A stretch of 40,568 nt of DNA from the NCBI GenBank assembly GCA_024196135.1, contig JAMQCK010000195.1, positions 1 to 40,568 on the forward strand, written 5' to 3'. Positions 31,568-40,568 of the stretch are shown one piece after another. This DNA comes from Pleurotus ostreatus/Saccharomyces cerevisiae fusant (Eukaryota; Opisthokonta). Both the position numbers and the translations under genes were made by a program. The notes beneath the pieces are model-generated. The model was not told the origin of the DNA. It saw only the letters and a program-made list of their open reading frames with translations, and searched no databases. Position 1 is the stretch's first letter, and the number at the start of each line of letters is the position of its first letter.

Positions 31568-32115
31568 AAGGCCAGGGAATAGGGGACTGTCTTAAACATC
31601 GTCGTGAAGTAACTGAGTACTAAACATTTCGGGAAAGCGGTGCATGGCCGGCGACTTAAGCGTCGGTTCAGCATGAGGTCATAAGTCTGTTATGTAGATG
31701 GGTTGAGGCCATAGCGGCCACCGAAAAGGACGTGATGATAGTTGAAAGCAAGAGCGAATATTCGGCAATGCCCGAACGTCCTCGTGGGAAGTATGAGCAG
31801 CATTGAACAGGGGCTAGCCGCGCCGGTGTCCTCTTGAACTCGGTCGTCATGCAACTCAGACAATCGAACAGCCTCACTCTTCCTACATGCTCGGTGTCCT
31901 CGGCTACGTCGTTCCGTCCCATCTGGCTCTCGAAACTTGCCTGTCTTGAAGATGACGCATATCCCGATGGCACTGGACAATCCTCTCGGCAAGCGCCGGC
32001 CGAGCAGCTTCCAACGGGGAACGTGCAATAGGGACCATAAGGCAGACCCACAGAGCTCCTTTTGTTACTCAGAGCTTACGAGGAAGATGTTCGAAATGTG
32101 ACCCACCCTGTCTGG
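31568..32115. other. Divergent promoter region between the kinase and SDR genes
   Basis: About 550 bp between two TATA boxes that face opposite ways. No gene is supported. Confidence 0.5.
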
Positions 32116-32122
32116 CTATAAA
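32116..32122 (+). promoter_or_regulatory. TATA box of the SDR gene
   Basis: CTATAAAG, about 90 nt upstream of the ATG at 32211. Confidence 0.65.
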
Positions 32123-32210
32123 GCTTAGCGGTCGACGCTGGAGTAGTCACTGAACCGAACATCTCCTCTTACCCAGCGCATTCCGCAACCCCCTCAAAGC
32201 ACTATCAACC

Positions 32211-33524
32211 ATGGCCTCCGAAGCATTCAATCTGAAGCCTGAAGATATGTTCACGCCGCGTGGCGAGGTGAGCACTTCCCTGAGTCCTGTCCGCCGTCGT
32301 CTGCTTACACCTCCTCACCAGAAATACGACCTCTCCATCATCCCCGACCTCTCTGGCAAAGTCGCCCTCGTGACTGGAGCGAAGTGAGCGAAGTTATCTC
32401 TTACTCCTTCGAGCATAATCAACCGACACCGCGTCTATCAGCTCCCCAGGAAGCATCGGCTACCAAATCGCCCAGCACCTCGCGCAGAAGGGCGCCAAGG
32501 TCTACATCGGCGCCCGCTCTGAGAGCAAGGCGAACGGCGCCATCGAGACGCTGCTGAAGATCAACCCCTCGCTCAAGCCCGAGCAGTTGGGCTCTTTTGT
32601 CGCAGATCTGGGCGACCTGAAGCAGGTTGAGCGGGCCGCGGATGCGCTGCTTGAGAAGGAGAGCCGCTTGGACATTCTGGTTAACAATGCTGCGTTGTAC
32701 GTCTTGACGTGTCGCTACTTCTCTACTAGTAGATGCTGACTAATACCCTCAAGGCTCGCGCGTCCGCTTGACAAGAACGAGCACGGTTTGTCCGTGTCGA
32801 TGACGACCAAGTACGTTAGCAGATCCTAAAAAATGTCCTGTGCTGAACTGGATACAGCCATCTCGCCCCCTTCCTCCTCACCACAAAGCTCCTGCCGCTA
32901 TTTGAGAAGGCGTCCCAACAAGGATCTGACGCTCCTCGTGTTGTCTTTGTATGTATCTCTCCGGACTGCGCTTGCCTGCTACCAATTGTCTGACCCCTTT
33001 TCCCATTAGGTCTCTGCGGCGTCAATCAAGTGGCTTCCCCCAACCGTACGCTTCCGCTCGGTCGATGACCTGAACGCAGATTTGGGCGGCCCTGATGGGT
33101 TCTTTGCAAATTTCCAGCGCTATTGTGTGTCACCTTCGATTGCTTTGCCCCCGAAGATCTACTGACCCTCGATATCCCAGCCCTTAGCAAGCTCGCCAAC
33201 GCATTGACCGCCAAAGAGCTCCAGCGCCGCGCGCCCTACCTCGTCTCCCTCGCCGTGCACCCGGGCGAGATCGTGACGGACGGCACGCGCCCGATGCTGG
33301 AAGCCTCCGGTGGCGCCCCTGCGCAAGTCCTGTCCGTCGAGGAGGGCGCGCTGACGCCGCTGTGGGCTGCTGCGGCCCCCGAAGCCGGCAAGCTGAAGGG
33401 CGCGTTTATCATGCCCTTCAAGGAGATTGCGCCGGAAGAAGGGCTTTTGAAGGACGAGGGACTGGCGAAGGAGTTGTGGGAGACGAGCAAGGCGGTGGTC
33501 AAGGAGGTGCTGTCGAAGGCGTAA
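32211..33524 (+). CDS. Short-chain dehydrogenase/reductase (326 aa)
   Basis: Seven exons: 32211-32267, 32322-32383, 32442-32696, 32754-32810, 32858-32948, 33010-33124, 33181-33524 (TAA), all in phase. A Rossmann cofactor site is rebuilt across the exon 2/3 junction: VALVTGANSPGSIGYQIAQH (TGxxxxxGxG). Then come LDILVNNAAL (structural Asn), VVFVSAASIKW (catalytic Ser) and, across the exon 6/7 junction, YSLSK (the catalytic Tyr-x-x-x-Lys). Together these give a classical SDR that oxidises or reduces a carbonyl or alcohol with NAD(P)(H). The post-Tyr region (SLAVHPGEIVTDGTRPMLE) is like the retinol-dehydrogenase or WWOX-related fungal SDRs. Substrate unknown. No signal peptide. It is divergent from the kinase and upstream of the aspartic protease. 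Confidence 0.95.
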
Positions 33525-34224
33525 AAACAGAAAATGTAGTTTGCTCATGGGTACGAATTGAGAGATATACACGCAGTCTATGTTGATCCTGTCCTCTTCC
33601 ACGGTCTTTAGGCTGAACACACGAAGGTGAGCTCGCACGTGATATGTTCGCCTTGTGATAATCGCGTGGCTGCCATCATGCAGGTTCATGAAGTCCGCTC
33701 TATCTTCTTCATCGCCCTCTTCTCAGGATGCAGGTACCATGTCTACCCTCGTACTCAAATTTCTCGCATATATTCAGTTCTGACAGTCTACCCAGATGGT
33801 GATGTCCACCGATTGGATGCGGGCCTTGTAAGGACCTCGGTACCTGACAGGGCGTACTCGGCACCTGTGACACCTGTCCTCTTCCTGCACTTCCGGTTTC
33901 TTTGGACGAAGATTGCGCTCTGATCGTGCTCAAAAAGAGCCTCAGTTGCCGCACCGAGGACACGTCCGGGGGCGGGCAAGGTCCGCGGCCAATCAGGATC
34001 GTCGGCATGTCGATGACGGACTCCCACGGAGACAATTCAACATCCCGGCCTCTGGTGACCGTCGTGGCTATGATCACCAGTCTAGGCCGAATGTTATTGA
34101 CGAGCTACAACGACGATCCTCTCCTTTCACCACCATCTCTTGGCCCCCTGTTATACCTCAGGTGGGCGACCAGCGCGAGCATTCAGCTTCGCGCGCGCAC
34201 GACGAGTAGCGCAGATCCCGGATC
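33525..34224. other. Intergenic region between the SDR and aspartic protease genes
   Basis: No gene can be supported. A missing 5' exon of the protease (for example one carrying a signal peptide) could lie here. I could not identify one with a matching phase. Confidence 0.4.
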
Positions 34225-37200
34225 ATGATTGGCAAGCGCCCAAGGGCGAAGGAGGACGCTGCACTTAGGAGGCAGCGCCAGCGACGCGACGAACACGAGG
34301 TTCTCCTCGAGCTGGAGACTTTTCAGAATGGACAATACGATGTGTGCGTCGCGCGTCCTTCCTTTCCCCGCAGTGTGGCTGACGCCGGTGCCTAGATCTT
34401 ACGCGCTTAACATTGGGGTTGGCGAGCCCGCGCAATCTCTCTCTGTGCAAGTTGACACGGGCTCGTCCGACATGTGGGTAGTCGGTGCGAACTGCGACTC
34501 GGGACCCTGTCATGACGCCGGCGCGCACTACGATGCATCCACCTCGAAGACCATGCAGGGCTCGGGCGGCACGCCCTTCTCGATCGCATACCTCCAGGGC
34601 AGCGTCGCCGGCGAGATCATGTACGACGCGGTTCGCTTCGGAGACGACGATGGCGGCTTCGTCATACCAGCGCAAGCCTTCGCGGCGGCCACGACGGTCG
34701 ACAACGAGCCGCTGTCGCACAACTTTGACGGTGTACTAGGATTGGCATTCTCCGCAAACTCGATCATCCGCCAGCAAGTGCCTGCCCCCGAAGAGGAGGA
34801 CGCAGACGATCCCAACGCCGAATCAGTGACCTACAACTTGTTCCGCATCGACAATGCACCATCGAGCGCGTTCATCTCCCTTCTTCTCGAGCGCCCAGGC
34901 AGCGACCGCTATCCCTCAATGATGGGCATCGGCGCGCACCCATCCCAGAAGTCCCTCCGCCTCTCGCAATCCCCCGTCGACGCGCTCCACTTCCTCAACC
35001 TCGTCTCCTCCACCTCCGGCCCCCTCCTCTTCAACGTGCTCCTCACCGACGTCACCGCGCACCCCTCCACCATCGACGGGCACGCGAACGAGCTGACCGA
35101 GGACCAGTCGCTGCTCGCCACCCCGCTGCGCGCGATCCTCGACTCCGGCGTCCCGCTCATCCTCACCCGGCCCGACGTCGCGAACGCGATCTACGGCTCC
35201 GTTGGCGTCGGGCCCGGCGCGGACGGGCTGTACTACATCCCATGCGCGACGCCGCTGAACCTAACGTTCACGCTCGCGGACACCAGCACGGGTGTCAAGG
35301 TGCAGATCCCGGTGCACCCGGTCGACCTTAGCCTGGACACTATCGGCGAGAGCGGCGCGAATTCGGGTGGCGGGGGGCGGTGTACGGGCGCGATCCAGGC
35401 GACGACGAATATGGGGAGCGGGACAGCGGCGTCGAGTGTGGATATCGTGCTGGGGACGCCGTTTATGCGGAATGTGTACAGCGTGATGGCGTACCGGAAT
35501 CCGAGCACGTTCGACAACCAGACTGCGACTACCAGCGACGGCGATGACGATGACGAGAAGGACGACAGGCGGAGATCTTTCAGGCGAACAGCGACTCCCT
35601 CACCAAATCCCTCACCCAGGAGAAGACGACGGGCGGTGGCTAAGCCACCCGTCGCGAACTCCGAGGACCCATTCAGGACATACTTGGATCGGTACTCGCG
35701 GATCAACTACCCTCCCTCCTCCCTCTCCTCAATTCCGCTGTCCAACACCTCAGTGAATTTCAACCGTACCTACCCACGCGCCTTCGACGACGATACGCCC
35801 TACCTCGGACTCATACCTCTCACCGACTATGCCTGGGCTGCCGAGGAATTCGAAGCCGTGCGGATAAATGGATTGGCGTACCCGAAAGCGGACGGTACGA
35901 TGAACACGAAGGAGAGCTCGAGTAGCGCCAAGGGTGAGTTGAATGCAATGCTACACACGTTGTTTCTCTTTGGAAAGTCGTCTTCATCTCGTGGAACCCT
36001 GGAAAGTCATCTCGGGCTCGCGTCGATGATGTCAATAGAGCCGGCAGAGATGTTCGTCCGTGTGGGCCGGGGATGGTGTGTGCCGATCTTCATGGGATGG
36101 ACAGCCACGGAGGAGCGATCGCTGTGCCGGGCTGCGCGATACATGTGCTATCGACCACGTTCGCTTCCCCGGATGGCGAGGTTTGCCCCGCTTCGGCCGG
36201 GCGCTCTTGCTTTCGCTTCCGATGTGGGGTACTCCGCTTCCGTTTTCTCAGCCTTCACTTCGCCCTCGCGTGCTCGCTTTTCTTGAACGTGACTGACTCG
36301 TACCTTCAGGACTCTCGACCGGTCTCAAGGTGTTGATTGCTTGTCTGGGTGAGTCGTGTAGCTGTATACCATGTACATTCTCGCTCATGCAATCGCAGCT
36401 TTCTTCTTCGTCTGCTTCGGCCTCTTCGCGCTGCGCTTCTTCTATGTGCGCCGGCGAGATCGCAAGCTCGCGCCGACCATCGTGAGGCATGGCGACATTG
36501 ACGGCTTCGGCTCGACGGACAAGAAGAGCGCGAGCAATATTCAGCCCGTCAAGCACCTACCGTTCCTCGGCATGTTCAGGCGGCGGAGGCGCAAGGAGGC
36601 GGACAAGGTGAGAGCTCTAGAAGTCCACCGTACAAGCATAGGCTAAGCCGTTGGTTTTCCAGGGCGACTACGAGCTTGCTAGTCTGCATGACGAGCCCAA
36701 GTCAGCGGTACCGAAGCGCATGGTCAGCGAGTACAGCGACTTCAGCATCCCGTCGGCGCATACGCTGGTTGGCGAGGGTACTGGTAAGGGCAAGTACGAG
36801 GCTGTCAGCAGTGACGAGCGGGATGTCTCATGGGACGCGGGTACTGGACTGGACTGGCACGGCTCGCATAGGCATACCGGCAGCTCGAGTACGGATGGTG
36901 GTGCGTAAACAGGATTACTGAGTCGTTTTCCAAGCTAATTCTTTGCCCAGATATACCTCCTCTACCACCAGCCAAGCATCGTCCACTCTCGTTGGAGCTG
37001 GAGGCAGAGCGCGTGCGTCCTCGCTCTTCTGAGGGTACGCCGGGTCTGGGCGAGTTCGGCGAGCTTGCATCACCTCCGCTTTTGGCTGCAACGCCGGAAG
37101 AACGTCGCGCGCGCTTGAGGGAGGCGTACTTCAATCCGCCGGATCGCTCAAGCATGTTCGACAGCAACCAACCCACCGTCACCTCATCGACCATCACAGG

Positions 37201-38149
37201 GCCGTATCCCTTGCTGGACCCGTCGCATGCCCGCGCTCCGTCTGCATCGTCAACGCTGGTTCCCGGACAGCGCGAGTCGGTCCATTCCGCGCGTGGCTCG
37301 TCACCGCAGCCACCACCACCTGTCTTCTCGGGCTCGCGGCCACGATCTGCATCACGTCAACGGCATGTCAAGATGCAAGACACCATGGGCTCGCGCGCGT
37401 CGTTCTTCCCGTACCAGCAAGCAGAGCCATGGGCAGCGGCAGCCGGCGCCGACGATGACGACGACTCAGCTGAGGTCGAAGAGTTCGCTCCGCCGAGCCC
37501 AGAGGAGCGTCGCGGCCGTCGCGGGCATACCCCGCGTCAGCGCAGTTCCGACATCCAGTTCGAGTACTTCGGGCCGAACGATCTGCACGTACCGAGTCGC
37601 AGTGGGCATAGTCATGGTTCGGAGAGCGAAACGGCCGTGCCTCGAGGGGCAGCTAGTCCAATTCCACCTCCGCTGGCCACGCCCGACCTGCGCGAGCGTA
37701 CGCCGGATCTGCTGGACGTGACGCTGCCTTCGTCGCCCCCGCTGCCTTCGTCGCCCCCGCTGTCGTACGGGTCCTCGCCGCACTCGTGGCTGCCCGAGAT
37801 CTCGCATGTGCCGATCACCCTGGAGCCAATTTTGGACGTGCGCTCGGAGGAGAACTCGGCGGAGAGCGGGGCGGGGACAGGGGCGCGAGACGCGATTGTC
37901 GAGAGCCCTGTTTCCGCGACCTCCCTGACTGCGGTTGGATCGGCGTCTGGTGTCGCCACTTCGACTCAGCACGGACCTGCCGCTGAACACTTCGACGGTC
38001 TTTCGTCACCTTCGGGTACTTCTCCATCTCAAGCGCGGAATACCACGCTGCCTTCTCGTCCGAGACCTCGCGGGCCAAGTGGTCCGCGGCGGATCCCAAG
38101 TAATGGGAGCGCTCGGTCGTTTAGTGCCTCCTTAAATTCACCTTGCTGA
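34225..38149 (+). CDS. Membrane-anchored aspartic protease (pepsin family A1) with long cytoplasmic tail
   Basis: Six exons: 34225-34343, 34396-35933, 36310-36348, 36399-36607, 36663-36900, 36951-38149 (TGA), 1113 residues in phase. The pepsin fold has both catalytic motifs, VDTGSSDMWVV (Asp60) and ILDSGVP (Asp289), and a flap IAYLQGSVAGEI. Exons 3 and 4 join to form one hydrophobic helix (VLIACLAFFFVCFGLFALRF) followed by YVRRRDRK, so the protease domain should face the cell exterior or a lumen. A tail of about 525 Ser/Pro-rich residues follows in the cytoplasm. Basic-rich RRSFRRTA and RRRRRAV patches lie between the catalytic lobe and the helix and could be processing sites. Intron 2 (376 nt) is unusually long. 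The first exon lacks a signal peptide, so the true start may be further upstream. Confidence 0.88.
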
Positions 38150-38383
38150 CCTTCTAGCATGATTGCTCTACACATCTCATGACAATTACAAGCCTTTGTA
38201 TCACTTCCCACCATTACAACATTGTCGAAGATATTCGGGATCGCGCTTGCTATTATCAACCAGGAAGTATCGATTATCATGATCATACGGTAGTATATAA
38301 TCTGGACTCTACTATCATCGCGAGTTTCCCCAACTCCATGTTGCAACCATCCAATGCACTCCGTATCCACTTCTCGTGTCGGA
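38150..38383. other. Convergent intergenic region
   Basis: Only 234 bp separate the protease stop from the P450 stop. No gene is seen. Confidence 0.6.
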
Positions 38384-40568
38384 CTATCGGGGACTGAAGC
38401 GCAACTTTAGGGCGTCACGGTTCCAGACACCATTATCCTGTAATCAATTAACATTGCTATACCCGAGTGTCAGCATTGGCTCCGTTCAAACTCACCCTGA
38501 ACGACGCTTCATATGCCGCTGGATCGAAGCCTTCCTCCGGAGCCAGGGAGTAGTTGTGAAGTATAGTTGCGACCGCAATCCTAGTCGTGTCGTTGAAGTG
38601 AATGTTGTACGCGGGAGTAAGTAGTGTGCTTACTTGGCGTTCTGCATTCCCAAGCCACGACCTGGGCAGCGTCCATACCCCGCACTGAAAGGGATGTAGG
38701 CCTGTTGATTGAGAGGCTGAAGGGCGCTTGGCTCCAGCTGCGGGTCGTTGAGGGCTTGGATAGCTTCCGCCTGCAAGTGGGACGGAAGCCAGCGCTCCGG
38801 GATGAACTTCTCCGCCAATGGACCGAAGTTGCGAACGTCGCGGTGCATGGCGTAGATTGGGACGTTTATGTTCGTGTTCGGTGGCACGAAACGGCCGCAT
38901 ATCATCGCTCCCTGAGGCCCAGTCGTTCGTGGAGGACCTATGAATGACAGATCAGTTCAGCATGCGTGCTATCTGTCTCGATATACATACCCCAAGCCAA
39001 CGGAGGCATTAATCGGAGCACCTCGTCGACGCAGGCAGACAGGTATGGCAGCTTCATCAGCTTGGCTACGTCGAGCGTGCTCCCGTACTCGTCGACGATC
39101 GCTGTTTCGAAGAGGGGATCTACTTCTTCCTGGATACGACGCATCCGGAGAGGACTGAGGGATAGGTAGTATAGAAGATTTTGGATGACAAATGATGTTG
39201 TTCCGACTGCCGCGATGATAGTGAACATCGCGTCCGAGACAGCATCTTCGGTCCGCAGCTTGAGAGAATCCTCATCGCTCTTACTTAGCTGAAAAGTGCA
39301 TCAGCGTATCATCGTTTTCAGTCGCTTGAAAATCTGACCACTTTGGACATGATGCTTGTTCTCGCCGTCGTTTCCTGATTCTTTCCAATCCGCCGGAGCT
39401 TGATGGCGGTAGGCTAGATTCTGTAAGCTGTGAAGCTCGGCGAAGCGCGTTCATGCTCATACCTTTCGAATGTTCTCGAGTGAACCATGACCAAACTTCT
39501 CCATAAGGTTTCTGACCCAGAGAACCTCGCCCGCGCCTATTCGATTTGCGATCAGAGGTCGACCATCGAGCCCGAAGATCCCGACTGCTCACAAACGCCG
39601 ACACGAATCATTGTAGTCAGCTGTATGCATCCAGTCAGCACTATGTCTGTGGCAGAATCATCATGCTCACCAGAGTTGTCCACCCCTCCTTGTCGTATCC
39701 TTCCCTTACAGTCTCAAAGCCGCCCAGAAATCCAATATCGCCAGTGAGGTCCCTGCGAGGTCTATTTAGCATCTCATACATCATCGAGGAGATGACAACC
39801 ATAACCCACAGCGCAGTGAGATAGATCCAACGATCAACCTGAATTACCCCAGTCGGGCTACGGTGCATCTCGTCGGCCACGCGAGCCAGGAGATGCAGGA
39901 GTCGTTGCTGAGGAAAGAAAAGAACATGATCAGTGTATCTGACCGTATTGAACATGAATTGTCGCATACATTGGTCGCACTTGCGTAATCCTCAAGGCAG
40001 GGTGAGGTGAACGCACTATTCCATGCCTATTGGTCGCGTGAGTCATGTCGAGAGAAGACGATGCTAAACAACATACACGACGGCGCTTCTGATGAGTCTG
40101 ACGATCCATGATATTGATGACCGCATCGCCACTGGCTGGCATAGCTAACGAGTGCGTTCAAATGCGAAGTTACCGACGGACTTTGGCTGTAAATCTGACC
40201 TTTGTAAAATGCAGCCCTATCCAGTCCTTCGTAGACGGCCCTGATCGCATCCGGGTCGTCGATAGAAAGTTCGTTGGGGCCTGGGCGGTAGAGTTTACAC
40301 CTAGTAAAGACCAGCGTTCCTGGAAGATCAACGCACCGGTACGAACCCACGTCCCGTAGCGTCTGTGCGCTCTGGACTCCTGTCAATCAAGACGTTTATA
40401 AGGCATAGTCAGCGGCATACCTTTGCAAGTCAATGTGACGCCGCCCTCGGACGGCCACTTGATAGAAAGACCACCACTTGGAAGCCGCAGCTGACTTGGG
40501 CCCAGGAAAAGCGGCGAGCGGATGGAAAGGCGAGAGTCGGTATGCGAGCACCGATGAAGACATAGACA
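38384..40568 (-). CDS. Cytochrome P450 monooxygenase (5' end outside the window)
   Basis: At least fourteen exons: 40568-40421 (partial), 40371-40337, 40280-40200, 40135-40077, 40026-39970, 39907-39810, 39752-39671, 39620-39597, 39525-39463, 39413-39342, 39288-38991, 38937-38634, 38580-38496, 38437-38384 (TAG). Landmarks in order are AYRLSPFHPLAAFPGPK, YGTWVRTGPNELSI, DLTGDIGFLGGFE, the I-helix IIAAVGTTSF, DEVLRL (E-x-x-R), FIPERWLP and the haem loop FSAGYGRCPGRGLG with its Cys ligand. Such enzymes bind haem, use a P450 reductase and O2, and sit in the ER. The N-terminal membrane helix would be just beyond the window. The I-helix has Gly where an acidic residue normally precedes Thr-Thr. The small exons 39620-39597 (8 codons) and 39525-39463 rest on a GTTTGT donor and a GCGAG acceptor and are the least certain. 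Substrate unknown. Confidence 0.93.

Noticed and set aside
37466..37990. 174-residue frame opposite the protease tail
   Set aside because: Arg/Gly-rich antisense shadow of a Ser/Pro-rich low-complexity region.
32211..40568. SDR, protease and P450 as a biosynthetic gene cluster
   Set aside because: There is no backbone enzyme (PKS, NRPS, terpene cyclase) and no transporter or pathway regulator nearby, and the intervening gene is a protease. Proximity alone is weak evidence.

Overview
The window looks like a piece of a basidiomycete (Agaricomycetes, mushroom or polypore type) nuclear genome. Reasons: GC-rich DNA; genes cut by many 45-70 nt GT-AG introns, often with a CTNAC-like branch site before the acceptor; TATA boxes 30-130 nt upstream of many start codons; and a gene repertoire typical of wood or litter fungi (F-box proteins, a CE8 pectin methylesterase, FMN-binding split-barrel proteins, a multi-exon P450, a tailed aspartic protease). 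The genus cannot be told from the sequence. All exon models were built by hand from splice sites, reading phase and comparison of neighbouring paralogs. They are predictions, not transcripts.

Layout. (1) 1-1775 (+): 3' part of a RING-finger E3 ligase gene with a SAP-like segment, followed by a G-rich repeat block. (2) 2711-3682 (-): an unrecognised protein. (3) About 3.7-5.9 kb: no convincing gene. (4) 5946-14422 (-): four head-to-tail copies (called A, B, C, D here) of one divergent family that I do not recognise. Each has three exons, phase-0 introns and a D-P-[VI]-T-[LF]-G-G-A signature just before intron 2. (5) 15827-17388 (+): F-box protein; 18146-19544 (+): secreted pectin methylesterase. 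(6) 19706-24235 (-): three tandem six-exon genes of the flavin-reductase-like family, all 269 residues in my models. (7) 24.2-27.3 kb: gene-poor. (8) 27361-28359 (+): F-box-like protein; 28715-29956 (-): RCE1-type CAAX protease; 30341-31474 (-): Ser/Thr protein kinase. (9) 32211-33524 (+): short-chain dehydrogenase/reductase; 34225-38149 (+): membrane-anchored aspartic protease with a long cytoplasmic tail; 38384 to the window end (-): cytochrome P450, truncated at its 5' end.

How the genes relate. Some are housekeeping or regulatory (RCE1, kinase, RING, F-box). Others are enzymes fungi keep in expanded families (pectinesterase, flavin-reductase-like, SDR, P450, aspartic protease). There is no clear biosynthetic cluster. 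The SDR and P450 lie 5 kb apart with a protease between them, so a shared pathway is only a possibility. The most unusual object is the four-gene array at 5.9-14.4 kb, which resembles no family I can name. Two tandem expansions (A-D and the flavin-reductase trio) within 20 kb suggest a region where local duplication is frequent.
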